A stretch of DNA of 12,864 nt from assembly GCA_964444795.1 (NCBI GenBank), contig CAYUIQ010000248.1, forward strand, positions 1 to 12,864, read 5' to 3'. The position numbers were made by a program, and so were the translations under genes. The notes under the pieces were generated by a model. That model saw only the letters and a program-made list of their open reading frames with translations, had not been told where the DNA came from and ran no database searches. This DNA comes from JABMRP01 sp964444795. Lineage in GTDB: Bacteria > Planctomycetota > Planctomycetia > Pirellulales > Thermoguttaceae. This document shows, piece by piece, positions 6,801-12,864 of this stretch (the first letter of the stretch is position 1; every line of letters starts with the position of its first letter).

Positions 6801-8705
6801 CACCAGCCCGCCGTTCCAGTGCAGCGAAACCTCGTTCTCGCCGGGATGGAAATCGAACCCCACGGCAAACGTGTTGGCCAGATTGGGCTCTTCGCCGGCG
6901 GTGGGCGAAGCACCGGCCTTGCCGTAGTTGTTCGTGGGCAGCATCATCATGGAGAAGCCGTCGGCCGGACTGGGCCCGCCCTCGGCGCGGAAGTCGAACG
7001 TCAGGATCGCGCTTTCCGAGACGCCGCCGTCCGGAGCGCGGTCGAAGCCCATCGCGTTGGCGTTGCCGTTGACGTTGTTGTGGATCAGCCGCATGGCATA
7101 TCCGTCGGTCCCCAGAACGGGTCCCGGCCCGGGGGAACTGCCCGCTTGGGTAAGCACGTAAGGCGTCGCCCCGATGCTGTCGAAGTCCTGAAAAAGCATC
7201 CCGCTCGGAGCCACCGGAAGTGCCGAGAGGCCGCTGTACTGCACGTTGATGTTGTCCAGGTCGACGTCCACGTTCAAACCGCCGGTCCGTCCCGTGAACT
7301 GCGCGCGGTTTTCGTAGGCCGTAAAACCGGGTACGAAGCCGTCGAAGACCGTGACCGCGGTCCCCGGCGTGCCGTGGGCGTCAGGCGTCAGTTGCACCAT
7401 GACGTTCGATCCGTTGCCAATTGGCGTGATCGCCACGCGCGCGGCGTGGAACTGGCCGGAATCCAGATCAATGTCCCCGACAGGCAGGTTCCCCTGGTGG
7501 ATCGGGGCCCCGTCCCAATGCACCGATACCTCGTTCATCCCCGGGTACAAGTCGAAGCCGACCGCCAATGCGCCGGCGATATTGGGCTCCTCGGCTGTGA
7601 AGCCGGTGAAGCCGGGACCAGAGGTGCCGTATGGGGCGGTCGGCAAGAGGACGAAAGAGAAGCCGTCGGCCGGGTTGCCGCCTCCCGCCGCGCTGAAGTC
7701 GAAATCGGCCGTGATCGTGCCAAACGCGCCGGCATCGGCGATGCGGTCAAAGGCAATGGTGTTCCCCTGGCTGTTGACGTTGTTGGTCAGCCGGAGAAAA
7801 TTGCCCGTCGCACCGCCGCTTTGCACCAACGGGCCGGGAAGGCTGCCCGCTCGGGTCACGGCGGACGGTGTGGTGCCCAAGCTATCGAAGTCCTCCGCTA
7901 TCTGGTTGGAGGCCGGCGCAAGCGTCGGCGGAGCCGTGTAAGGGTCGCTGTACTGCACGTCGATGTTGTCCAGGTCGACGTTCATATTCGCGCCGCCCGT
8001 CCTCGCGGAGAACTGCACGCGGTTCTCGTAAGGCAGCAACCCCGGCACCCATTCGTCCATGTAGGTGTACGTCGCGTTGGCGCCGTTTACGTCCCGTGTC
8101 AACTGCATCGTGACGTTCGAGCCGTTGCCCATCTGCCGCACCTGAACGCCGGCGCGGTGAAACACGTTGGCGTCCAGGTCCACCTCGGCAGGATTGACGC
8201 GGAAGTTTCGCAGTTCCGCGGCGTCATTGTGGAGCGAGAAGTCGTTCACGCCGTCCCCGGCGGGATAGACGTCGAACCCCACGGCAAACACGCCCGGGAA
8301 GTTCGGCTCCTCGGCGGCGAAATACCCGCCGGGGCCGATGCCCGTGTTGCCGTACGTGGCCGTGGGCAGAAGCAGCATCGAGAACCCGTCGGCCGGATTG
8401 CCGCCGCCGAAAGCTCGAAAGTCGAACTGCGCGTTGACCGTCGAATACGCGCCGGTGTCGGTCAAGTTGTAGGCGTAATGGTTCGATTGGCTATTCACTC
8501 CGTCATTGACCAACCGGAGGAATTGACCCGTCGGGCCGCCGCCGGTCACCACCGGTCCGGGCGCCGTGTTGCCCTGGTTTGCCGTAACGGCCGTATTGGG
8601 CGGATCGAAGTTGTCGGTCGTCGCCGCCGACACTTGGGCCACGCAAAACAGGCCCAGCACCAGGCAGATCATACCGGTCACGCATCGGTTGCATTGTTTT
8701 CTCAC
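3864..8705 (-). CDS. Giant secreted PEP-CTERM protein: four L-type-lectin-like domains plus beta-helix repeats
   Basis: The product is 1613 aa. A Sec signal peptide (residues 1-28, ending VSA-ATTD) is followed by four tandem domains of about 220 aa, at roughly 30-253, 270-490, 506-723 and 733-951. Each repeats the same landmarks: ADGFS-x-x-LLP (altered in the fourth), EEPN, FAVGFD-x-x-P, a Val/Ser-rich strand with HW-x-G, PYE-N/S-R, and GGxNxxxDxDNI. These fit a concanavalin/L-type-lectin fold, so glycan binding is plausible. Residues about 1014-1339 hold tandem units built on GTFTQxGGTVN and GTYxLxxGxLNVG, typical of the T5SS/PEP-CTERM-associated beta-helix repeat. The tail at 1588-1613 is a PEP-CTERM signal: VPEPSTLAL, a hydrophobic helix, then ARRRRK. 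Exosortase processing at the surface is expected from the family. No exosortase lies in the window. The start is GTG (8703-8705), with GGAG 8 nt upstream. The protein probably acts in cell-surface adhesion or extracellular matrix (inference). Confidence 0.93.
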   Translation of the reverse strand: MRKQCNRCVTGMICLVLGLFCVAQVSAATTDNFDPPNTAVTANQGNTAPGPVVTGGGPTGQFLRLVNDGVNSQSNHYAYNLTDTGAYSTVNAQFDFRAFGGGNPADGFSMLLLPTATYGNTGIGPGGYFAAEEPNFPGVFAVGFDVYPAGDGVNDFSLHNDAAELRNFRVNPAEVDLDANVFHRAGVQVRQMGNGSNVTMQLTRDVNGANATYTYMDEWVPGLLPYENRVQFSARTGGANMNVDLDNIDVQYSDPYTAPPTLAPASNQIAEDFDSLGTTPSAVTRAGSLPGPLVQSGGATGNFLRLTNNVNSQGNTIAFDRIADAGAFGTITADFDFSAAGGGNPADGFSFVLLPTAPYGTSGPGFTGFTAEEPNIAGALAVGFDLYPGMNEVSVHWDGAPIHQGNLPVGDIDLDSGQFHAARVAITPIGNGSNVMVQLTPDAHGTPGTAVTVFDGFVPGFTAYENRAQFTGRTGGLNVDVDLDNINVQYSGLSALPVAPSGMLFQDFDSIGATPYVLTQAGSSPGPGPVLGTDGYAMRLIHNNVNGNANAMGFDRAPDGGVSESAILTFDFRAEGGPSPADGFSMMMLPTNNYGKAGASPTAGEEPNLANTFAVGFDFHPGENEVSLHWNGGLVQDFDIAPGVIDLDSGDFHQAEVIMRQVAGGSNVTVNLIPDVHGTPGTPVNVVTDRFIAGMLPYDYRAGFAGRTGGLNMSVELDNIISSQLAGAAGPGTAQNFEGGGGTAYEGFYFNGGSPAALMTEPGNTFLRMLHSQNGTENAVAFERTTEGSSQQVDANFDIRLSGNLGADGGSFVLLNTGVYGAEGGIPNIVGWEEPNFSNTFAVGIDIHPGTSEVSLHWNGAQVANLNTVTAFGADMRGAGWLAGDLSISYDAAGAYVTLVETNNGLPLYTNHFIPGMQPYESRVVLGARTGGLNTTFDFDNINVAYTPGVDMIWTNPAVGNYVDGPNWDAGRSPSGADNPFIPIGQANSTNLTLNGSGVLTVNGGTLNDNGNVFLGTFAGGNGRIVQTSGTVGIANRLHLANNAAATGTYDLSDGQLNVGNYLVVGASGTGTFTQNGGTVNHTAAWVILGDQNGSEGTYNLNDGTLNANAFAITFGNPGAEGTLNMTGGALNSAGWFRMGQAANAVTTANQSGGTVTVASRFEMSDNATAVATYNLSGDGVLNVNSDYFIVGRQGLGTFTQSGTSVVNANLSQRLLIGDFGTADGSSYTMHGGTLNVNGGRQIVVGLNGDGTFTQTGGTVNASGRLHVAGGGASNSSYVLQDGIVNVGQHLVIGDNGTGLFEQSGGTVNVANNMGLYIGDQSSSTGTYRISGGALNVGAIRRGGHAGNTSTLHVQGAAATINTVNEYNVNDANATIIAEIANAGISTVNVGTNATVGGSVDVDLYGGVAFTESKTFDLIAAAGSVSGSVTQIDPEAGIDWEVTTTSNTLQAAMTGPGQATITPGYGGALTHVSVNGGAGAAEDYITVNGIRAAEPLYVLMAVEDDGGQLTDTELDALAGYIASGGQPVTVIADDPFFSALLGNTIYDLAFNYQPAGIGSGYFAWDLTDYDAANDGVSGLVVTDLAVGVPEPSTLALAVLAMLGLVAVARRRRK

Positions 8706-8713
8706 AGCTTCTT

Positions 8714-8717
8714 CTCC
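8714..8717 (-). promoter_or_regulatory. Ribosome-binding site fixing the GTG start of the PEP-CTERM gene
   Basis: On the minus strand GGAG lies 8 nt before GTG 8705-8703. The signal peptide begins immediately after it (MRKQCNRC). This supports the GTG as the start. Confidence 0.65.
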
Positions 8718-8774
8718 GTCTTATGGTGTTCTTTGGTACGGATGGACGGCGCGCGGATCGACACACATTCCCAC

Positions 8775-8803
8775 AGTATTCTTGAAGCCGCTGCAAAAAT
8801 CAA
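8775..8803 (-). promoter_or_regulatory. Putative sigma70-like promoter for the PEP-CTERM gene
   Basis: On the minus strand TTGATT (8803-8798) and AATACT (8780-8775) are 17 nt apart. Each box matches the consensus at four of six positions. The implied leader is about 60 nt. The surrounding sequence is locally AT-richer than the rest of the window, as expected for a promoter. Confidence 0.35.
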
Positions 8804-9006
8804 GCAAATTGTCCCAAATCCCCTCGAACCCCAATATCGCGGGGGGGCCATGCCCACCTTGCGGTATTTACTCCGACCGCTTCGGGCGTTCGTCTCACTC
8901 GGAGTCTCGTCACGGACCGGAAAGTCCGACGTTTTCCCGGCCGCCGGTCGACCGCTGCAAATCGCGCGATAGAATGGCGGTGGACAAGACGACCGGCCGT
9001 GTTGGG

Positions 9007-9012
9007 AAAGGA
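9007..9012 (+). promoter_or_regulatory. Ribosome-binding site fixing the lipoprotein start
   Basis: AAAGGA lies 6 nt before ATG 9019. The frame is open from 8566, but only ATG 9019 combines this site with an immediately following lipoprotein signal. A GTG at 9016 would be too close to the site. Confidence 0.65.
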
Positions 9013-9018
9013 ACCGTG

Positions 9019-11058
9019 ATGCGAGTCTTCTCATGCGTTGTCATTTTGGGCCTTGCCATGGTCTTCTTGCCGGGATGCGGCCCGGATTCGCCGTCGTCCG
9101 ACGAGACGCCCGAGAGTAAGAGCGATCCGGTCGCCGAGACACCGGATGAGCCGAAGCCCGAAAAAGAGTCGCCGGAACCACCGAGCCTGGCCGGTCACCC
9201 GAGGCTTGGGAAACTCCCCGGTCTGCAATGGATCCCACCGGATGCGCCCCTGGTCGTGGTGACGTTTCCACGGCGCATCCTGGAACAGCCCGAGTTGGCC
9301 GACGTGCCAATCGAGGAGACGATTGCATTCTTGCAGCGCGCCATGGGACGCGGCCGATGGAGCCCATCGATCACCGGGCTGCAGGCGTTGGGCGTCAAGT
9401 TGGCCGACTTGGAACAAGTGATCTACGTGGTCGAGCGTTTGCGGGTGCCGCGGTCCATAGAGAAAACTGCCGACTCGGAAGTCGCGGTTCCACCGGAGCA
9501 AGCCCAGTTGATCCACGACCCGTTTGTCGATGCCTACATCCTCCGCTTCGCCGGACCGGTTTCCCCTGAGGCCGTGTTGAGTCTGTTGTATCGGGTCGAT
9601 GAGGTCACCCATGCGGACAAGACGTACTATGGCCGGGGCCAAGACTCCGGCTCGCTGGCCGTCTACTTTGCCGACGAGCGGACACTCATCGTCGGCGCCG
9701 AGACGGCCGTGCGCTCGATGCTGGTGCAAGACCGACGGTCCACTCCCCTGACCGAAGCCCTGGCGGCGGTCGAGGGGAACGACGATCTGACCGTTGTTCT
9801 TCAAACCGACCCACTCCCGGAGGCATTGAAACGCGAGGCGCCCGATAATCCGGCCCTCCAGGCCATGCTCCGCAAGCTTTCCGTGGCGACGTTCCATCTG
9901 CGCGTAACTCCGAAGTTCTCGGCCGTTCTGACGGTCACCGCCACCGACGCTCAAGCGGCGACCGATTTGGAGGAGTTTGCCCGCAAGGGGATCGAAGACA
10001 CCGAAACGGACATCGAAGCAGAGCGTGGAGGAACCGCCGAGGGCATGGATCCCAAACTTCGCCAATTGCGCGAGCAAGGGCTCGATCTGGCCGGCCGGAT
10101 ACTCAACGTAGTGCAAGTGGAACGCAAGGACGGTCGATTGGAGGTCGCGATCGGTGAATTTGCCGAAACGGCCGAAGTCGTGACGTTCGTGACCTCCGCG
10201 CTCGTATCGCCGCCGACTCGCCGACCGGCCGGTTCGCCGGCGCCGCCCGAGACCAATGCCGACGCCAGGGCCATCCGCCGGCGAATTCCGGCCGCGGCGG
10301 GGATGTCCGTCGCCGATTTTCGACGCTTGGCCATGGCGGTCACGGCACCGGGGGCGGATTCGCTGGTCGACCAATCGCTGACCCTGGCCTCGATGACCGT
10401 TCCGATGGCACGCCCCGACGCCGCGGGAGCAAGCGTCTTGCAGGAGGAGTTTTCCTTCGCCGGCGATGTATCGGTCCCGCCTTACCGGATTGCGCAGGCG
10501 ATCTCCGGCAGTGCGTGGCTGGGCTATTGCTCAATCATCCAACACGATCGGATTTCCAAGTTCACATGCACCGTCGACGACGATCGGGCGCAAGGAATCG
10601 TGGCCTTCGAGGAGCCGGGCGTGTATCGGGGGAAGATCGCCTACACGGCCGAGCGGACCGGGGACGAGTGGTGGATCACCGGCTTCGAGATGCCGGCGCG
10701 CAAGTGGCGGTTCCACCGCGTCGGCCGTGGCCCCTGGCAATGGTTCGACGAACACGGCCGGGTCACCGCCGATCGCGAGCTGCCCACCTATCCGGTCGAA
10801 GGCCGGGTTACCGTCAACGGCAACCCGATCACCGGCGGCACGGTTCGATTCGCCGGCACCGACGAAGTGACGCTGGAAGTCCACGCCGATGGCAGTTTTT
10901 CCGGAAGTTTGCCCGAGGGAGAGTATGACGTTTCGTTTGAAGGCGACTCGCCCGTGCCGGTGAAGTATCGCCAGGCCCACGAGCCCGTTTTGAAGTTCGA
11001 AGTGGCCCCGGTCCAGCAGGGCACGAATCTGATGCATATTGTTCTGGTCGACCCGTAA
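9019..11058 (+). CDS. Lipoprotein with C-terminal carboxypeptidase-regulatory-like module, function unknown
   Basis: The product is 679 aa. The signal peptide ends in lipobox LPGC (Cys20), so it is expected to be lipid-anchored. Residues about 21-60 are a linker rich in Pro, Glu, Ser and Asp. From about 65 (LPGLQWIPPDAPLVVVTFPRR) to about 400 there is an unrecognised domain with recurring hydrophobic strands. It resembles in style the DUF3352-like secreted proteins, but I cannot assign it. A second charged, Pro-rich linker lies near 395-415. Residues about 490-580 (YRIAQAISGSAWLGY to ARKWRFHRVGRGPWQWF) form another compact domain, possibly an NTF2-like barrel (low confidence). From about 593 the tail VEGRVTVNGNPITGGTVRF, followed by GSFSGSLPEGEYDVSF and PVKYR, matches the beta-sandwich module seen at the ends of many planctomycete lipoproteins. 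The gene diverges from the PEP-CTERM gene, and the GGT-family gene follows after 65 bp. A structural or scaffold role is a guess. Confidence 0.88.
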   Translation: MRVFSCVVILGLAMVFLPGCGPDSPSSDETPESKSDPVAETPDEPKPEKESPEPPSLAGHPRLGKLPGLQWIPPDAPLVVVTFPRRILEQPELADVPIEETIAFLQRAMGRGRWSPSITGLQALGVKLADLEQVIYVVERLRVPRSIEKTADSEVAVPPEQAQLIHDPFVDAYILRFAGPVSPEAVLSLLYRVDEVTHADKTYYGRGQDSGSLAVYFADERTLIVGAETAVRSMLVQDRRSTPLTEALAAVEGNDDLTVVLQTDPLPEALKREAPDNPALQAMLRKLSVATFHLRVTPKFSAVLTVTATDAQAATDLEEFARKGIEDTETDIEAERGGTAEGMDPKLRQLREQGLDLAGRILNVVQVERKDGRLEVAIGEFAETAEVVTFVTSALVSPPTRRPAGSPAPPETNADARAIRRRIPAAAGMSVADFRRLAMAVTAPGADSLVDQSLTLASMTVPMARPDAAGASVLQEEFSFAGDVSVPPYRIAQAISGSAWLGYCSIIQHDRISKFTCTVDDDRAQGIVAFEEPGVYRGKIAYTAERTGDEWWITGFEMPARKWRFHRVGRGPWQWFDEHGRVTADRELPTYPVEGRVTVNGNPITGGTVRFAGTDEVTLEVHADGSFSGSLPEGEYDVSFEGDSPVPVKYRQAHEPVLKFEVAPVQQGTNLMHIVLVDP

Positions 11059-11069
11059 ACGTTTAGTAT

Positions 11070-11100
11070 AGTAGCCATCTCGCTCCGCGAGATGGCTACT
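11070..11100. repeat. Perfect 14-bp hairpin between the lipoprotein and GGT-family genes
   Basis: AGTAGCCATCTCGC (11070-11083) pairs with GCGAGATGGCTACT (11087-11100) around a 3-nt TCC loop. It lies 11 bp after the lipoprotein stop and ends 9 bp before the GGT ribosome-binding site (AAGGA, 11110-11114). It could terminate the upstream transcript or form a structured leader for the downstream one. No T-tract follows, and a TATAGT at 11067-11072 overlaps its left edge. It is most simply an extragenic palindromic repeat. Confidence 0.8.
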
Positions 11101-11123
11101 CTACGATAAAAGGAACACACCCC

Positions 11124-12770
11124 ATGATCGCCACATGCCTGCTTTCGCTGTTACTGGCCGCCGACGTGGAGAACATCGGCCACGAGGCGTCGGGCTCCGG
11201 CGGCGCCGTTGCCGCGGGCGGTCGCGAGGCGGTGGCTGCCGGGATTCGCATTCTGGCCGAGGACGGAAACGCCGCCGACGCGGCCGCCGCCACGCTGTTG
11301 GCTCTGGCCGTGACCGACTACGGCTGGTTTGCCATCGGCGGGGAAGTACCCCTGTTGATCTACGACGCCCGGCGGCGGGAGGTCAAGGTGCTTTGCGGTC
11401 TGGGCCGCGCGCCGCTGGATCCCGAGGCGACCGAGTGGTTCAACGTCAACGGCATTCCCTCGCGCGGCAGCATGAAATCGGCTCCGGTGCCCGGCGCGAT
11501 CGACCTTTGTGTTACCGCGCTGAAGCTCTACGGCACGAAGTCGTTCGCCGAAGCGGTGACCCCGACGCTCGAACTGCTCGACCGGCACCGTCAGCCGTGG
11601 CACGCCGATCTGGCCGTCACGCTTCGCAAGCTGGTCGAGGCCGAGCGTAACGCGACCGGCACCCGGGCCGAGAAACTCACCGCCGCCCGCGACCGCTTCT
11701 ACAAAGGCGACGTGGCCGACGAGTTGGAGGCCTGGTACATTGCCAGCGGTGCGTTTCTGCGGAAGCGCGATCTGGCCGCCCATCGCACGCTGGTCGAAGA
11801 CCCGGTGGTGGTCGATTACCGCGGCTACACCGTCTGCAAATGTGGTCCGTGGACGCAGGGCCCCGTGCTCTGCCAGACGTTGAACCTGCTGGAAGGTTAC
11901 GATCTGAATGCGATGGGGCATCTTTCGCCCGACTACATTCACGCGCTGGCCGAGGCGTTGAAACTCGGGTTCGCCGATCGCGACGACTATTACGCCGACC
12001 CGCTGTTCGCCGACGTGCCGCTGGACGCACTGCTCTCGGACCGCTACACCCGCCTGCGCCGGCCGCTGATCGACATGCACAAGGCGTCGCACCAGCGAAG
12101 GCCCGGCGATCCGCTCAATATGCAACCGCTTCGCAACCAGCCGCCGCCCGAGGAAACACGGCCAACAATTCCGGTGCGGGACACGACCACCTGTGTGGTG
12201 GCCGACCGTTGGGGAAACGTCGTGGCGGCCACACCGAGCTGCAATCTGGTGGGCAACCGCCCGGGACCCTCGGGTGTGACCCAGGGGAATCGGATTCGAT
12301 GCCTGAACACCACGGCGGGGCATCCCAATCGGGTCGAGCCGGGCAAGCGGCCACGCATCACGCTCACGCCCACCCTGGTGCTCAAGAACGGCAAGCCGGT
12401 GGTGGCGATCAGCGTGGCCGGCGGCGATTTACAGGATCAGACCACGCTCAACGTACTGCTGAACCATCTGGAATTCGGCATGATGCCCCATGAGGCGGTT
12501 ACGGCGCCGCGGTTCAATACGGGCCATCACCAGAACTCGTTCGACCCGAACCGTAGCCGGGCGGCCGCCTTCGTCTCGCCGCGTAGTTTGCGCGTCAACG
12601 AAGAGATTCCGGAGGAAGTCAAGGCGGAACTGGCCAAGCGGGGCCACAAGATGTCGACCACCAAGGGGCCGATTGCCCATCCGGTGATGATCGCCATCGA
12701 TCCGGCCACCGGCACGGTCCACGCCGCCGGCGATCCGAAGGCGAAGCGTCATGCGGCAGCGTTGAAGTAG
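11124..12770 (+). CDS. ggt: Gamma-glutamyltransferase-family Ntn-hydrolase
   Basis: The product is 548 aa, a normal length for the family. Members are proenzymes that cut themselves before a Thr, which then acts as the nucleophile on gamma-glutamyl amides or related acyl amides. A short hydrophobic N-terminus (MIATCLLSLLLAA) may be a signal peptide, although it lacks a basic residue. Family landmarks follow: the GNAADAAAATLLALAV helix, AIGGE, PVPGAIDLCVTALKLYG, and the autocleavage region DTTTCVVADRWGN. There Thr354 aligns with E. coli Thr391. N374 aligns with Asn411, and G433-G434 with the oxyanion Gly pair. Other positions differ: TTH reads TTT, the Gln430/Asp433 region reads LNTTAGHP, and Ser462-Ser463 reads Ile-Thr. 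Autoprocessing is therefore plausible, but the preferred substrate may not be glutathione (inference from alignment by eye). The ribosome-binding site AAGGA lies 9 nt before ATG 11124. Confidence 0.9.
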   Translation: MIATCLLSLLLAADVENIGHEASGSGGAVAAGGREAVAAGIRILAEDGNAADAAAATLLALAVTDYGWFAIGGEVPLLIYDARRREVKVLCGLGRAPLDPEATEWFNVNGIPSRGSMKSAPVPGAIDLCVTALKLYGTKSFAEAVTPTLELLDRHRQPWHADLAVTLRKLVEAERNATGTRAEKLTAARDRFYKGDVADELEAWYIASGAFLRKRDLAAHRTLVEDPVVVDYRGYTVCKCGPWTQGPVLCQTLNLLEGYDLNAMGHLSPDYIHALAEALKLGFADRDDYYADPLFADVPLDALLSDRYTRLRRPLIDMHKASHQRRPGDPLNMQPLRNQPPPEETRPTIPVRDTTTCVVADRWGNVVAATPSCNLVGNRPGPSGVTQGNRIRCLNTTAGHPNRVEPGKRPRITLTPTLVLKNGKPVVAISVAGGDLQDQTTLNVLLNHLEFGMMPHEAVTAPRFNTGHHQNSFDPNRSRAAAFVSPRSLRVNEEIPEEVKAELAKRGHKMSTTKGPIAHPVMIAIDPATGTVHAAGDPKAKRHAAALK

Positions 12771-12813
12771 AGTCTTTGGTATGATATCCACGCACAATGC
12801 GAGCATGTTTGTA

Positions 12814-12864
12814 GCATGGGCCCCCGGCCCGTGGGAAGCGGGAACACGGGCCAGGGGCCCATGC
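12814..12864. repeat. Long palindrome at the window edge
   Basis: Arms of 20 bp with one mismatch: GCATGGGCCCC (12814-12824) pairs with GGGGCCCATGC (12854-12864). Inside, GGCCCGTG (12826-12833) pairs with CACGGGCC (12845-12852). The loop is 11 nt. The right arm reaches the last base of the window, so the element may be longer. It begins 43 bp after the GGT-family stop and has no T-tract in view. It is a likely extragenic palindromic repeat that could also end the ggt transcript. Confidence 0.75.

Larger units (their letters stand above)
8706..9018. other. Divergent intergenic region of 313 bp
   Basis: This region separates the divergently transcribed PEP-CTERM and lipoprotein genes, so it should hold promoters for both. 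The minus-strand promoter candidate is at 8775-8803. For the plus strand, TAGAAT (8970-8975) is a possible -10 box, about 44 nt before ATG 9019, without a clear -35. A 10-bp perfect palindrome, CGGTCGACCG (8945-8954), lies just upstream of it and could be an operator. A small hairpin, CGGAC/GTCCG with a 6-nt loop, lies near 8914-8929. There is a run of seven G near 8841-8847. No convincing ORF or RNA gene was seen. Confidence 0.5.

Noticed and set aside
4128..8972. An uninterrupted 1614-codon open frame on the plus strand, opposite the PEP-CTERM gene
   Set aside because: It is exactly codon-registered with the real gene, so antisense stops would need TTA, CTA or TCA codons in the sense strand. 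These are rare in this GC-rich gene. The sense product has a signal peptide, repeated domains and a sorting tail. The antisense product shows no domain and is rich in Gly, Val, Arg and Asp, as expected for a shadow.
9031..10374. Minus-strand frame of 447 codons opposite the lipoprotein gene
   Set aside because: No recognisable domain or start signal, and the composition is typical of an antisense shadow.
11070..11100. Hairpin considered as an intrinsic terminator or riboswitch
   Set aside because: No T-tract follows and no conserved aptamer core is visible, so only a palindromic repeat is claimed.
11151..12323. Minus-strand frame of 390 codons opposite the GGT-family gene
   Set aside because: Overlaps conserved GGT motifs and shows no family features of its own.

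Overview
The window is a GC-rich chromosomal stretch that most likely comes from a Planctomycetota bacterium, probably of the Pirellulales type. That assignment is an inference from gene content. It rests on a very large PEP-CTERM protein with lectin-like and beta-helix repeats, a Tat-exported aldo/keto reductase-like protein, a lipoprotein ending in the carboxypeptidase-regulatory-like module common in planctomycetes, and gene gaps full of extragenic palindromes. No rRNA, tRNA, CRISPR array, transposase or phage gene was seen.

Layout: (1) 30-1112 (+), a membrane-anchored SGNH/DltD-like protein. (2) 1199-2302 (+), a Tat-signal aldo/keto reductase-like protein that appears to have lost three of the four catalytic residues. 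(3) 2303-2497, a gap holding a nine-copy heptamer tandem repeat followed directly by a large imperfect palindrome. (4) 2498-3667 (+), an exported lactonase-family beta-propeller. (5) 3668-3863, a convergent gap made almost entirely of hairpins and a short direct repeat. (6) 3864-8705 (-), a 1613-residue secreted PEP-CTERM protein with four tandem L-type-lectin-like domains and a T5SS/PEP-CTERM-type beta-helix. (7) 8706-9018, a divergent promoter region. (8) 9019-11058 (+), a 679-residue lipoprotein. (9) 11059-11123, a short gap with a 14-bp perfect hairpin. (10) 11124-12770 (+), a gamma-glutamyltransferase-family Ntn-hydrolase with changed substrate-binding positions. (11) 12814-12864, a long palindrome that runs into the window edge.

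All six proteins carry an N-terminal export signal or anchor (signal anchor, Tat, Sec or lipobox), so the window reads as a block of cell-envelope and exported functions. No clear shared pathway or operon ties them together. The genes are mostly separated by gaps with their own ribosome-binding sites and, in places, promoter-like boxes.

The most noteworthy signals are: two enzyme-family proteins whose canonical active or binding residues look replaced; the modular PEP-CTERM protein; and structured repeats in most gene gaps, with a different palindrome sequence in each. I did not find convincing evidence of a complete, previously undescribed multi-gene system.
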